Shown piece after piece: positions 22,926 through 34,790 of a DNA stretch of 64,000 bases; the stretch's first letter is position 1; each line of letters begins with the position of its first letter. The stretch covers positions 11,020,928 to 11,084,927 of the forward strand of contig JBCFYV010000001.1 in assembly GCA_039000515.1 (NCBI GenBank), given 5' to 3'. Source of the DNA: Timema cristinae (Eukaryota > Arthropoda > Insecta > Phasmatodea > Timematidae). The translations under genes were made by a program, and so were the position numbers. Below the pieces are notes generated by a model. The model was not told where the DNA came from. It did not search any database and saw only the letters and a program-made list of their open reading frames with translations.

Positions 22926-25900
22926 TTGTGATCTCCAAATCAGTCTTCACCTTTTCCCCTTATTTTATTGGTATAAACAATAGTTTGTCATCTTCTATAT
23001 TAAAAAAAAACCACGTTGTCACTAACACATAAATTAACTCACTGAATTTATTTCCAGCATTATCAATTTGTTAGTGTATATTTATTTATTTATTTAAATG
23101 AATACCAACACACAAGGGGATTTTAGTGTCCAGAATTAATTTTCCAACATATTTTAAAACTATTTATTTAGTTATTCACAGCTGACCTTTACAATTTGAC
23201 TTTTTCAAATGTAAAATTTGAAAAATAGTTTCTTTGAAGATACTTTCCCTGAAAATGATCCTAATCGACTTAACGCGCACTTTCTAAATTCAATACAGGA
23301 TTTAATCAAGGACCTCATTACATAAAGTCATATTATCCAACCACTTGAACAGGTAAAGTCAATCTTTATCTAATCATCTGTAATCTTGTTTTAACACCCA
23401 TATGTATGGTTGGTCGAGTGGATATTGACAACTAACAGGGGCTTGCTTGACAAACTCTGTCCCCAAGCAACATTCCGTGAACCGCCACTGAGTATTTTGT
23501 CTAAAGTTCAATAACAGTTTTAGAGCATGGTTTGTCAATAACTGTTTGCGTGTTTTCCTTAAAGTGCTTAGTAACAATAATCATTTTCTCAACGTGTGGG
23601 AATGAAGTAGCAATCCTATTTGTACAACTTATTGTTTGGAAATAAAATAAGATGATTCTCTTAATAAGAACAAACCAATCGATATAATTTGATTGTAATC
23701 ACTAATCCGATAAGATAAAATGTGTGGTAACAACTAAACATACAATAGATACTTCATTATTGGTTCAATGTTTGATATTTGAAACATTTGAAACTCTGTG
23801 ACAAGAACTATACATGAAACTTAATGAATATATTCTGTTTTTAAACTTTCATTTCCACTCACAAGATAATGATCCTTCTCTTGAAGGATCCCAGACTGTT
23901 TTATTTAAAAACTATGCTCTCGCACTTTCTTAATTTAAATAATAGCACACATTTAAATGGCTAAATCTCTCAAAGAGTTTAAACACCTAAACATTCCTAG
24001 TGGTTTGGAGGGATTATTCAAATATATATTGAAGTATTATTAAATTACATAGGCCTACTCATGTTATTATTATTATTTGTATCCTCGATTATAGAATTTA
24101 ACACATGTGTGATCAGGGTAATAAACATTTGATTCTATCTTTCCTTTGTATTAATCACAACTTGTGAATGTGAGGAATGCCAGGCCTCCACCGTGGTTCG
24201 GATCCCACGTTAAACTATAGGTCCTCCATTTCATCTCACAATCACCCTACCATTACACATTAGTGTAAGTGCGTACAACCCGAACGGGTAGTAAGACGCG
24301 GTGCTAATAATAATAATAATAATAATAATAACAATAGGGTCAAATGTTAGCTTTTACGTTGGTACTACTCCAGACCCCTAGCGCCTACTGCCCTCTAATT
24401 AGCGTTGGGTAGTCCATGCCTGAAAACAATACCTGGAACCTCTGAAAGGTCTCAGTTGTAAATCGTCTACAGAGAGCTACTAGTTAGATAATCCCTTTTT
24501 AAGACTTTTACCCATTCTACCACAAACCCACGAAACAATCAGGTTACAGCACAGACGTATAGGATCACTATCGTCAAATGGGGCTGTCTCACTTGGATCA
24601 CTATAACTTAAATAATAACTGGTACCTTTTCTAAGGTGTACATTGTAGCAAGAATCAGATTATTCCCCGTGGCTGAGTTAGCGAGGTTATCACAAAACTT
24701 CATGTTAGTGGTTATAAACCCTTTATTAGTGAAATATATAAATTTTACTCTGTGTTTATGTGTTCATACTTTCATACAGCCAACCGATATATGCGTGACA
24801 CGGGGTTGTGTAGTTAAAGGTATACTGTTCTTCTTTAAGATAGTTTGTAAGTCGTATGCTTATATGAGTCATTTTTTTTACAAAGGCCACTTAAAATCGT
24901 GTACTCTAAATATAGTAAATATTTGAACTTAGATTGAGATAATTCTATGAAATTTGACAATACAATAATTTAAACAAAACAAGTGAGAGCCGGTTATCAG
25001 GATGTTTGATGTTGATGTTGATGTTCCAGTTTGGCCACTACCGTTTCTCCATCTCTTGGCCTCGAGTGATGCCCACTGGTGACGTCACAGACATCAACCA
25101 GGACGGTATAGACTATTACAACAAACTGATAGACGCTCTCTTAGCCGACAATATTACACCCTTGGTGAGTACAATCATATTCAGACCTTGGTGAGTACAA
25201 TCATATTAACCTGGAGACCTTAGTGGTGAGTAAATCATATTTAGACCTATGGTGAGTACAAGTCATATTAAGACCTTGGTGAGTAAATCAATTAAACCAC
25301 ATAAATTAATTGATAAGGTAATACAAAAATAATTAAGAGGATATAAGTTAAGTCCTTATTTAATTAATACCCTGCATAGGTCTCGTGTATCGCGTTGATT
25401 TCTTGAGAGAATGTGGACTTACCCCTGCACCTACTCGGGATGTAGAGGAGAGTTTATTCTTCTTATTTGTGTCTGACTCACCCTTTCATATTGTTTTCAA
25501 AAGTTCTAGAACTCCTCCCAATATAACTTACATGACTGCAACTTGACTGCGTTGAATATCATTGACTGATGGACCCTCTGTCGAACAGGTGACCATGTAC
25601 CATTGGGACCTCCCGCAGCCTCTTCAAGACCTTGGAGGTTGGGCCAACCCTATCATGGTGGATTACTTTGAGGACTACGCTAGGGTGCTCTACAACAAAT
25701 TCGGTGACAGGGTGAGTAGATCTTCAAGAGAGAATAGAGGAAGCTTATTTGGGAACTGAAACACTTTGATGGACAAACACACATTTAAATACAGTCTGGA
25801 CGCATAACTCTTTCCCTAGCACCTACTCAGACACTTCTATTTCTTTTTCTACTTTGCACTAAGATCCTCTTATATTATCTGCCAACACGTTTCCCATAGG

Positions 25901-28900
25901 TTTTCTTGATCTTCCCCAAACTTGTCTTTTTTATATTGCTGGGCACCCCACTCTTACGGCAAAAACTTATATCGTTATCACCTTTTTGTTTCTATCAGGT
26001 ATTTGCCATCCTTATTATCATGTCATTTGCCTCTAACACCTCCAGCTGCAGCCCTTCTCTCACTACAAAGCCTAATCTGTTTCACCTTTCTTCATCGTTT
26101 CCCATCCAATGCAAAATGTAGCCTTTCCTTAGTTCCCTCATGCCACTTCCTCTCCACTTGGTCTCACTCTGGCCCAGAGCATCCATTCTTCTTTCATGCA
26201 TCCCATTTGCAATCTCTTCAATTCTTCCAGACAGTATGCCACTTTTCAGAGTCCTTATTTGTAGCTTATGGTTTTCATACGCCATTTCACTTTATTTTCT
26301 TGATTATTTTGTTTGTTTCGACCACCAGCTTACCAAGCCTGTCATGGGCTCCACCTGAGTAGCGGGGCTGCTGCTTAGAGGTCCTCAAGTAGACCTTTTC
26401 TTGTGCAATTCACAACATTACAATGTTAAACTAAACAAACACCCCAATTTATGTCATGACAAAATTACAATTACATAATATTTGTTTTTAATCTGGAAGT
26501 TGTATTCACCCATGCAGGTAAAATGGTGGATCACGTTCAATGAGCCACTGACGTTCGTGGCTGGTTACGAGTCAGGAGGCTGTACTCCACCCCAGGTGAA
26601 CGCCCCCGGTGTGGGAAAATATCTGGTCGCCCACACCGTGCTCAAGTCGCACGCCCGGGCTTACCACCTTTACGACGAAAACTACAGGGACACCCAGAAC
26701 GGTGACAACATTTGATTTAACTAGTGATGTATATATCAGGGATAGTTTACTCTGAAAGGTAAAAACCTTTCTATGGATTTCTTCATTAGGGTAAAGCTTA
26801 TAAGAATAAGCCATGATGAAATTAATCAAGGTTTGCTTGGTTCCACTATAATTTACAAGTTAAGACTGCCACCTTGCTTAGTTCCACTATGGTGCAGCTT
26901 ATAAGATAGTGCCATAGTGTATTCAGCCAAGGTAAGACTGCTACCGTGTTTGGTTCCACTATGGCTTAGATCATAATATTATTTAATATAATATTTTAGA
27001 TGTTATTGATTCTGGATGTAGATCACAGAATATATAAATTTTGTATTATACACAAACCTTGGTGGTACAAAGTTGAAAATAAATTATGTCCAGGGGGTAC
27101 TTGAACAAAATAGGTTGAATACCACTGGATTAGATAAGATTGCAGACGCGATTCAAAAATATAGTAATTTGACCTAACAGTAGCTGGAGGATACAGTTGT
27201 AGCTGTGTCAAGAGCAAAGTTGTGAATAGTAGTTGGGGCTACTATTAGGTCAAATACGGTAAATATATAATCAATAGGCATATCTAGAGAATATCTATAA
27301 TGGTCTGTTTTTCAACTACGATATCGTTATTTCTCTGTTTGGACTCCCAGGCCAGGTGGGCATCACCCTCAACACAGGGTGGCTTCTGGCAGCGAACGGC
27401 ACCGAACAGGAGCTACAACTCGTCGAATATACTATGCAGTCCACTGTAAGTAGAAAATAAACGGTTTTGTACACAGCGCTGATTTTCTCTAGTATCTTAA
27501 AATAGAGACATTTCTTAAAAACCCGTAATCTTTGTGACATTAAATGATATTCATTCTTTGTAAAACACTCCACCGAAGAGTATAAATGAAATAATATAAC
27601 ACTGTTCAGAAAATTCAGAAAAGGGCAACACATCTGTCTAGCAAAGAGCATTGGTTTTATAAAATATATCCAAGCTAAAATATTTATAGTTTTAATAGCA
27701 CTACAACTTTACAATGATAAATTATTTTGTATCTCAAATAGTTGTGGAGATATGATCAAAATTGGAAATTTTTGCATAGGTAAAAAAAAACACCTCATTG
27801 TCATTTTCATGAGAAAATGAAAACCACCATTTTGTTGTAATTTAAACAGTGTCAAGATACAAAATTTAATCAAAATCGTTAAAGCGGATTTAGATAAAAT
27901 TGATCTTTCTCTTTTTACCCATCGGTAAACTTCCCCAAATTTAAGGGTTATATATCTAATTCCGAAAACACTTCGGGGGAACTTTATGAAAAACCTAAAT
28001 ACCAAGTTTTAGCCTGATCGGTAAATTTGTTTTGGCTTTAGCCCGAGGTACAGACGCACAGACAGGGGGAATAACAAAACACTCTTTTTTTTCATTTTTA
28101 AGAGGTCAATAAACGTCAACATTAACCAAAATTCCTAATTCTAAAATAGTTCTCTCTACGAGAGGTCAAGTGAAAGTAATTAGGAAACAATGTTTTTACA
28201 AGATATTTAAATGATCTCTTTGGCCTTGTATTGAGCCTCCCTGTAAGAGTCCTCTATAGTCAAATCTCTGAAAGTCTTGTTGTGACAGCTTGGGTGGTTT
28301 GCCCATCCCATCTACAGCAAGGAGGGGGACTACCCCGCAATTCTAAAGGAGAGGATAGCCAATGAGAGCCGAGCTGAGGGTCGATACAGGTCCAGACTGC
28401 CAGAATTTGACGAATACTGGATCAATTATATCAGAGGTAAATGACACGGACCAATTCAACATTGTACAGTCCTGAACGCTGCTCTTAATTTCTTCGAGTG
28501 AATCTTCAGCAAGATCACATTCCAAGAGCTCATAGTCCTTTATAATCAGGAGGTCCCAGATGCTAGCAAACCAGTTGTAACAAGTGCCTGAGCAATAAAT
28601 ATGAAGATGCACACATAAATTAAAAGCAACCAACTTTTCTTGGAAGAAAGCATTCTTTCCATCAAGTTGGGGAGAATTATAAATATTAAATTATAAATGA
28701 ATGAAATGCCTAATAATGAAATGATATATGGAGCTACTGATGTTAATGTTACCTTTTGTTTTATCCCTTGCTTAACTTTTCAGAATAATGTAACATTGAC
28801 TTCAAGTTGCATCAATCTAAAACGAATATTTATTAAATCTCAAATATTTAAAAAATCTACTTCAGTTGTATAAAACAAAATTCCTTTTCAATACCTGCAC

Positions 28901-30312
28901 AAACAATGTAAGTTTACAAATTTCGAGCGAATGTTGCTGCATTTATCTAAAATTCATGCCTTTAATCTTATTCACTTCATATACATAATTTGAGTTAGGG
29001 GTAGTAGGTAATGGTGTTAGAGTGTAAGAATGAAAATCATCACAGATAGGAATATACACACGGATGGATGACTTGTGCACTCTTCTATTTGCTGATTTGT
29101 TACGTCATCAATCGATGCAGGTAGCGCCGATTTCTTCGGTTTGAACCACTACGGCTCCACCGTATTATCTGCTGTAGATGGGGGAGTTCAGGAATTGATT
29201 GACCCGAGCTGGCCAAAGTCACCCACCTCGTGGCTGCTGGTGAGTATGTTCAGAATCCATGGATTACTCACTTCTGTCCTGAACTACTATGTCATGTACT
29301 ATGCCATGTAAATAAGCAGGTACATAAGGCATTGGTGTGTATGGATTCTAAATCGTTATCATCCCCTGATCGTTTGATTCCAGTACACCCCGTTCGGTAT
29401 GCGTCCCCTCCTGAACTGGATGAAGCAAGAATATGACAACCCAACCATCATCATAACAGAGAACGGCTGGGCTGACGAGGGAGGACTCAACGATACCATC
29501 AGGTCCAACTATTACTTGGTGGGTGTACTTAGCTACTTAGTAAGGTTACACCAGACATTCACTGGAGGACTTGATAGCTGGTAGCTCGGCTGTTCTCTGG
29601 TGAAGCTGTATTGATCCAGAAACAGATCAGAACATCATGTATTGTTACAGAGCTATTTGGCTGGTGTCGTGGAGGCCATCAACCTGGACAACGTCACCGT
29701 CATCGGGCACACCTCCTGGAGTATCATCGACAACTTCGAATGGGCCTCCGGATTCACGTGAGTACACCAGACCAAAGGGTCTTATGGTCAATGCTTTGAA
29801 CTTACCTCATCGGTTTTATTTAAGTTACTCGATTTGAGGGTATCCACCAAATTTTGTCTGCATCGTTGACTATGAGGACGAAGACTCAAGTGATTAGGGG
29901 GATCGTTATCCTTTGGGGTCATCTTGTTTTTCCAACTTTGTATAAGATATGGAACAATTTTAGGTACAGTTTAGTCATAAGAAAAGTTAGGCAGTTAAAC
30001 ACTGTTGTGAAATCCAAAATTCACACCTGATTCTTCCAGCGTCATGTTTTATTTTGTTAGAATTTTAAGTTTCTTACACGAAGTAATGGCAGATGGTATG
30101 AATAATCTACCAATATAGCAGCTGATAATGCTTGCAGGATTAAGTTCGGACTTTATAGTGTGGACTACGATGATGCATCTAGGCCAAGGACTCCCAAAGT
30201 GTCGGCTGGTGTATTGGCCGATATCATCAGCTCTAATCAGATTCCTGAAGAAACTTTTGAAGCTCTCCACGCTGACCCTTACTACCAGATGTACTACCCC
30301 TCATCCGAATGA
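18492..30312 (+). CDS. GH1 beta-glucosidase / myrosinase-like, complete, 11 exons
   Basis: Secreted or luminal glycoside hydrolase family 1 enzyme that would cleave beta-glucosides by the retaining mechanism. Exons join(18492-18630, 19016-19149, 25030-25164, 25589-25711, 26518-26701, 27351-27445, 28289-28436, 29121-29239, 29384-29518, 29651-29757, 30138-30312) keep one open frame of 497 residues, the usual length for insect GH1. Seen: signal peptide about 1-18; glycone-site Q38 in YQVEG, H141 in YHWD and E434 in DNFEW; acid/base E186 in TFNEP; nucleophile E385 in ITENG. All introns are GT-AG. The start has a TATA box 65 bp upstream. There are no frameshifts, so it should be functional. Introns 1-3 each begin with tandem copies of the preceding exon end. 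The substrate cannot be read from sequence; plant beta-glucosides, cellobiose and glucosinolates are all known for the family. Confidence 0.95.
18631..18990 (+). repeat. 32-bp donor-derived array at the start of GH1 intron 1
   Basis: It begins at the exon 1 donor itself. GGTGAGTAGTACCAGTGG-type units, often interleaved with GGTAGTCTGTACC half units, run for about 360 bp. At least six copies keep an intact GTGAGT. Confidence 0.88.
19016..19149 (+). CDS. GH1 exon 2 (residues 47-91)
   Basis: Starts after TTCTTATTCTGCAG; encodes [25 protein letters not shown] and ends with DIQALKDVG in phase 0 at GGG followed by GTAAGT. The final 27 nt plus flanks are the repeated unit of the following array, so several identical donors compete with this one. 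I chose the first because it joins exon 3 to give the family-typical [12 protein letters not shown]. Confidence 0.93.
19150..21627 (+). repeat. 67-bp exon-end array in GH1 intron 2: 37 extra acceptor-miniexon-donor cassettes
   Basis: The period is 67 bp, counted from GACATT at 19123 (the exon) to the last at 21601; one unit is 1 bp short. Each unit holds CTGAC, CTCTTACCACTTGTACCCTC with AG, a 27-nt segment GACATTCAGG..GACGTCGGG, and GTAAGT. The 27-nt segment encodes DIQALKDVG or DIQVLKDVG in the exon 2 frame. Most copies keep both splice signals. Exceptions seen: acceptor AG lost (TCATGAC) near 19790, 20327 and 20730; donor lost (GATAAGT) near 20623; a 26-nt segment near 21424. Mini-introns between cassettes would be 40 nt. 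Confidence 0.95.
21628..21846 (+). other. GH1 intron 2, unique part
   Basis: Intronic AT-rich DNA after the last cassette; no feature recognised. Confidence 0.5.
21847..22096 (+). mobile_element. SINE family 2 in GH1 intron 2
   Basis: ACCCGCTTCGGTGGCCGCAT head, CTACTCTCGCAATAGACT, B-box-like GGTTCGATC, family body, and 3' module with GAATGGGTAGTAAGACGTGG. Confidence 0.85.
22097..22612 (+). other. GH1 intron 2, nothing recognised
   Basis: Mixed-composition intronic DNA with a 10-base C run near 22490. Confidence 0.4.
22613..22924 (+). mobile_element. SINE family 1 in GH1 intron 2
   Basis: GGTGCCTGGTGGTTAGGGGT head (with small deletions), GGTTCAATCC B box, shared 3' module and a long (TAA)n tail. 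Confidence 0.9.
22925..24146 (+). other. GH1 intron 2, AT-rich, nothing recognised
   Basis: Includes a - strand open frame at 23374-23577 without family resemblance. Confidence 0.4.
24147..24331 (+). mobile_element. 5'-truncated SINE family 1
   Basis: It starts mid-body at TGTATTAATCACAACTTGTG and continues through the 3' module CCCGAACGGGTAGTAAGACG to a (TAA)n tail. 5' truncation fits target-primed reverse transcription. Confidence 0.88.
24332..25029 (+). other. GH1 intron 2, 3' part and acceptor
   Basis: AT-rich and ends in the acceptor GATGTTGATGTTCCAG. The open frame at 24636-24926 looks fortuitous. Confidence 0.45.
25030..25164 (+). CDS. GH1 exon 3 (residues 92-136)
   Basis: Encodes [17 protein letters not shown] and [18 protein letters not shown], the classic GH1 beta-2/alpha-2 region. 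Phase 0 at both ends; donor TTG followed by GTGAGT. Confidence 0.95.
25155..25290 (+). repeat. About 27-bp donor-derived repeat at GH1 exon 3 end, about 5 copies
   Basis: The exon end plus donor, CCTTGGTGAGTACAATCATA, is repeated downstream with decay (ACCTTAGTGGTGAGTAAATC, CTATGGTGAGTACAAGTCAT, ACCTTGGTGAGTAAATC). Each copy keeps GTGAGT. Confidence 0.85.
25589..25711 (+). CDS. GH1 exon 4 (residues 137-177)
   Basis: Encodes [18 protein letters not shown] and [18 protein letters not shown]141 and W142 belong to the glycone site. Phase 0 at both ends. Confidence 0.95.
25800..26395 (-). pseudogene. LINE endonuclease fragment in GH1 intron 4, antisense
   Basis: The - strand frame 26082-26285 reads [20 protein letters not shown] and GNDEER. 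This is the S-E-T-[KR]-W motif region of the apurinic-type endonuclease of non-LTR retrotransposons. A stop follows, then degraded sequence resembling the next part of the domain. It is a dead fragment; the outer limits are approximate. Confidence 0.7.
26518..26701 (+). CDS. GH1 exon 5 (residues 178-239), acid/base catalyst
   Basis: Encodes [21 protein letters not shown]186 in NEP is the general acid/base. Ends in phase 1 at AACG followed by GTGACA. Confidence 0.95.
26825..26960. repeat. About three diverged copies of a dispersed repeat in intron 5
   Basis: Units resemble TTGCTTAGTTCCACTATGGT and ATAGTGCCATAGTGTATTCA, matching the single copy at 15474-15529. Confidence 0.6.
27351..27445 (+). 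CDS. GH1 exon 6 (residues 239-270)
   Basis: Encodes [17 protein letters not shown] and ends in phase 0 at ACT followed by GTAAGT. Confidence 0.93.
27446..28288 (+). other. GH1 intron 6
   Basis: AT-rich. About 27880-28080 contains an eroded dispersed repeat ending CCCGAGGTACAGACGCACAG, with a style known from degraded insect elements. The - strand frames here show no family. Confidence 0.4.
28289..28436 (+). CDS. GH1 exon 7 (residues 271-320)
   Basis: Encodes [20 protein letters not shown] and [15 protein letters not shown]. Ends in phase 1 at AGAG followed by GTAAAT. Confidence 0.94.
28437..29120 (+). other. GH1 intron 7, nothing recognised
   Basis: AT-rich intron ending in the acceptor CAATCGATGCAG. 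Confidence 0.5.
29121..29239 (+). CDS. GH1 exon 8 (residues 320-359)
   Basis: Encodes [21 protein letters not shown] lies in the active-site barrel. Phase 0 donor CTG followed by GTGAGT. Confidence 0.94.
29384..29518 (+). CDS. GH1 exon 9 (residues 360-404), nucleophile
   Basis: Encodes [17 protein letters not shown] and [18 protein letters not shown]385 in ITENG is the catalytic nucleophile. Phase 0 at both ends. Confidence 0.95.
29651..29757 (+). CDS. GH1 exon 10 (residues 405-440)
   Basis: Encodes [19 protein letters not shown] and [14 protein letters not shown]434 and W435 contact the glycone. Ends in phase 2. Confidence 0.94.
30138..30312 (+). CDS. GH1 exon 11 (residues 440-497) and stop
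   Basis: Encodes the C-terminal strand [19 protein letters not shown] and the tail [12 protein letters not shown], with stop TGA at 30310-30312. Confidence 0.95.
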
Positions 30313-30619
30313 TGTTAATATTACATCGATTTTACAAATTATGTTATTAATTTCTGAATATAAATATTTACTTCTGTTTAAAAAAAAAGTATTTTAATCA
30401 AGAAAATGAAAATATTATGAACCTATATGAGAAAAGAAAGAAAAGATAATAGAAAGCCTTTGCCATCTGAATGTATATCACTAAAAATATGTTGTTAGAA
30501 ATCATCCCGGTAGGATTTTTAAAAATGTTACAATTATAATAATTCAGTTTATTAACCATTACTTTTGATAACGATGTATGTAGACCTTTAAATTGTAATG
30601 GAAACTACGCAATTTTATT

Positions 30620-30625
30620 AATAAA
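30620..30625 (+). terminator. Possible polyadenylation signal for GH1
   Basis: AATAAA about 310 bp after the stop. The region is AT-rich, so chance matches are likely. An A-run near 30380 could instead mark a nearer site. Confidence 0.35.
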
Positions 30626-31139
30626 AATAAAAATATATCTCCAATAATTTTTAGTTTTTGGTATTCAAAGATCTTTTAGGGGAATATAACTACAGGAAGG
30701 AAAAACAAGTAATCATTTTATTTCTAAGATACAATAAACATTAATTTTGTTTGTTTGCGAAAGTCATCAGCACACAATTAGGATACGACTATGAAATTGA
30801 ATTATTTATACTATCAGTTTGATACTGACAGTTATAATATTTATGTGGTTGTTTTATAATAATTCTTGATATAACATTGTCATTGTATTCAATGTCTACT
30901 ATTTTCAGAGAAATCTTTTAATCGTGGAAATAAAAGTTTTATTTTCAATATAGGATTGCACAATATGACGAGTATATAACAAGCTCACACTAAACCTGTA
31001 TCTTGCGGGATACCTGACCCCATGATTCAGGTATAGGCACATTGGAAACTCTTTTAAGCAACTATTTAGTCGCATGGATATTAATATTGCGCGTCTGTGC
31101 TACATTAGTCATAGCTTAGTAGTAGAAATATTATCCAGT
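30626..31139. other. AT-rich sequence, nothing recognised
   Basis: No coding or repeat signal was supported downstream of GH1. Confidence 0.4.
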
Positions 31140-31445
31140 ACTAATGTACCGTTGTCCAGGGGACGTACTAATGTACTAATCGTACATCCTTTCCTTGGAG
31201 GCTATTTCCATGTCCCTGTGAGGTGAGATGATGGTGATAGCGAATATAAGGATGATGGTGAGAATGAGAGAGTGGAACCAGTGGAAACACTTAAGCCTAA
31301 CTAGCCAAACCCTGGTGACCATTGGGGTGAGTCCCCTTATGGTAAAAATACCTCATGTGCCAGCTGGGAATCGAGCCTGAGATCCCTGGACCAATATGTT
31401 GTCGAGTAAAGATAGAGCACGCGTATCTTAGTCTGCCCGCACGTA
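31140..31445 (-). mobile_element. SINE family 3 copy, - strand
   Basis: On the - strand it contains a tRNA-like head (GGGATCTCAGGCTCGATTCC), GGTATTTTTACCATAAGGGG, GGTCACCAGGG and a 3' part with CATCCTTTCC-type sequence. It matches 51450-51795 along its length. Confidence 0.75.
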
Positions 31446-31625
31446 CTGGATTATTCTAGATAATTAGTTATATAGGTTATAATGTGACTTAAGTCCAACA
31501 TATTTCTAAAACATATTTGAAAAACTTCCTTGATTTCCCAATAACTTGTAAAATATCCATTTGAAAGTTTTAGTCAACATTGGAGCCTCAATGCGGTTGT
31601 CCTTACCTAGGGAGACGTTCACTTC
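31446..31625. other. Nothing recognised
   Basis: AT-rich spacer. Confidence 0.4.
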
Positions 31626-33340
31626 AGGGGTCGGCGAACGGGCTGCTGCTAGCGCAGCTCGAGGGCGCCAAAACAACACCAACTAATTTAACCTAATGAG
31701 CGTGATAGAAAATAATGCCCAAACCTCTCAACTTTCAACTTAAATCGTGAAAATATCTACATTTATTTCATCTTTATAAGAATGTAACATGTTATTATAT
31801 TTTCCTATTATAAAATTAACCTTTATTATTAGATGCTACATGTATTATAATATACAAAAATTGCCATCAATTATTATTATTATTATTATATAAGCTACCT
31901 ATAAGTTGAATCGTGATACCGCAGTGAAGACAGCGCCATATTTATATAGTTTATTTTAAATTGAGCGTAATGCATCTAGCTAACATTTGCTCATACGTTT
32001 TTAATCTTGTAAGATGGATAGCAAAACTAAAAGTTGAATCAAAATGACCTTATGTTCATTATTAAGAGGAAAATATCCAGAAAGAAGTAATTAAACTGTT
32101 TGGCTCAAAGACTAAGCAAAATTGAAATATTACTAATTTATTTTAGATTGCAACCTTGACTAAGCCACACCAAACAAATGACTTTAGTTATTCAATTTGT
32201 ACGCTGCATCGTAAAAAGAGACATGCATACAAAGACATTCTTTGGGATTCGTCTCTATAGATAGTTCAACAGGAGAAGCCCTACCACACACCCCTTTGAC
32301 TCAACAGGAAGATATGAAGATAATATTGTGTAAAATATGTGAATAAGGATGACAATGGTGCAGACATGTTGGCATCTAGACCAGAATCCTTAGCACGAAC
32401 CACCAGGAATATTTGTACCATGTAGTACCCACTCTATAGATGTGGTGGTAAATAATGCTTCTTTATCCTGCAATAAAACTGTAGCATTTTTTTCAACACT
32501 CCGCAAGAAGTGTATAATAACAATTTTTATGCCTCTACCCATCGATGGTTTGTGTACCGGAACACGTTTTTTTTTTACAACAAACCTCCTTAGTGAGACT
32601 CAATGGGGAAAGTCGTATTGATGTTACAACTTCTTACGATGTTTCGTATCAGCTGATCTGAGAACTGATGCGTTTGGTAAGAGCACTGCTTTAATTTTGG
32701 CGAGAAAGATAGAGTTTCGAGTTTATATGCTGTATAATTGTTTGGCACGCAATTCTCGATAGGAACAATATTGTCAGCCAAAGAGAAAACACGAACGTTT
32801 CAAAGGCAGTTGAGCAAACCGTAAAAAGGAAAAGTTTCTTGAAATGAAAATGGTCAGACAGAGGTTTTCAAGAGACAATGGTTAATGTAAAAAAAAAAGG
32901 CTGGAACCCTTAAAATTGAGCCGGAGTTTCCAGCTGAATCACAAGTGCACCCTAATTTTTTTTTTAAAATGTCAATTTTACTATGAGACATAAGACGAGC
33001 TAGCTGTGGGTCCTAAAAAAAGGCTTTCAAATAATTTTACTTTCCTTCATATTGGAACTTAACATCGAGTCACTAAACGAACCATTTGTCCAAATTAACA
33101 CAGATAATGACAGATTTGGTTTTATGTACTAAATTAAAATTCACAAAGGGGATGAACAGTTACAAAAGTGTACGAACTTGCAGATAGCATTACCTGACAA
33201 ATAACGTAGGGAAGTTAATGGTATGGATTTAGATCAATAATTTGTTCTAATTTCTTTATTATATGATAAAGATGTAAATTACCCAATGGATGTATTACAG
33301 TTCCATCACTGCCAACTATCAAAATATTACAAATATATTT
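31626..33340 (+). mobile_element. Possible eroded hAT-type transposon
   Basis: CAGGGGTCGGCGAACGGGCT at 31626 looks like the terminal sequence of hAT elements (CAGGGGTCGGCAAAC type). The following 1.5 kb has short, stop-riddled frames. I cannot find the other terminus, and no transposase motif is convincing. Confidence 0.35.
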
Positions 33341-34629
33341 TCCAGATGATATAACGGTAGCACTCCAAATCCTACCCACCTCCCAGTGACCATCGCTTCA
33401 GAAGAAGGTAGCATGTCTGCTTACTGAGGGATCCAGGGTTTGATTACCGGCATGGCCAAAAATTTATTGTTGATGAGAAGCGGGTATACCCTTTCACAGT
33501 GATGAATTAACGTCTGGGGATTGGATGTTGTGTCTGTTCTAGTCTTTAAGTTGGATTATAATGCATGTGAAGCTACGACCGGCCTAGCAAGCCATTAGTG
33601 GAAAATATATGACTTGAATAAAAACTGCCCAGGCCACAAGCCACAGGCTGGAAACAGTAATGGATATGCAAAAATTTAAGAACTACTGTACTTGAGATCT
33701 ACCATGTCACAGGAACGTTTAGTAAAACCGACAATAATGTCAATTAAATATCATGTCCTTCAAGAGATTCACATAGTCAACCATTTAAGACTTGCAGAAT
33801 AAAAAGAAGAAAACAAAAGTGCAGTTTTGTTTGTAAACCTATAATAAATGTTTAGATTGTATTATAAATTTAAATATAGCACGTAATATTAGTTTTTTAA
33901 TAGGCGAATATATAATTTATTGTAGATATTCTAAGAAAATGTAAAATATGCCTATTCTATGCTAGATTTGGATACTATTTTATGTTAATGATGGGGACGA
34001 TTTTTCTATCATGCCGAGGCTACGTTAGCTATGGGATTGTTAAGTTTGGGTATGATTTTAAAATTTTTCTATAATTTCTCGTAAATACATGGGGGCGTCA
34101 AAAAGCAATCCCGCCCAGGTGAAAAATTTATCTCAAGACACCCCTCCTCAACTTACTGGCAACTATTTAGTTGCCCTATAAAAAGCATGATCTGTATGTT
34201 AGTGCACGGACAGCGCAACTATTTTTTTTTTCGGCAGCTTAAATCTACAACATGCTTAGTTATTGAAGCCACTGAATCGTTGCCAGTATTAATAAAATGC
34301 ATTGGTGAGTAAATAATTGACTACCCATAAGGCTGTGCGTATCTCACATCTAGCTTGTCACCAGTCGCTACTATACATGTTGACAACAGATCTCTTAATA
34401 TGCGAGATAGAAAAAATATCAGCTATATTTAAAAATGTCTGAAATAATATAGTGATAAAAATATGGAGTGAAAGTTTGGAATCAATTATAATATAAAAAT
34501 GAAAGGAACTTCCTGCTAAAATGAAATTAGACAAAAGTATGAAAATTTGATTAATATTTTCATGAGCAGTTGTTTTTGTTAAGAGTCGAAGCTTGGAGCT
34601 CAACCAGTTCTGTAGATAACGAGGATATT
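33341..34629. other. No gene; tRNA-like SINE relic near 33.35-33.65 kb
   Basis: GATCCAGGGTTTGATTACCG resembles a B box followed by a SINE-like body. The rest is AT-rich with no supported coding region. Confidence 0.35.
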
Positions 34630-34790
34630 GGAAATCGAATCCGGGTCAAGTGTATTGAGTTACGCCAACCCCCCCCCCCCTCCTCCACGTACATTTGGAT
34701 ACTATTCTTCTTAATCCAACCTATCTCATTCCAAAACCATTAGAGTACTTAGTGGATTTGCGTATAATCCACACGGGCGTAGGAACTAGG
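34630..34790 (+). mobile_element. Degenerate SINE family 2 fragment
   Basis: GAAATCGAATCCGGGTCAAG, then a C-run and TCCACGTACATTTGG, then an eroded 3' module with CACACGGGCGTAGGA. Confidence 0.45.

Noticed and set aside
26140..26362. Hydrophobic + strand frames inside GH1 intron 4
   Set aside because: They are the antisense of a LINE endonuclease fragment.
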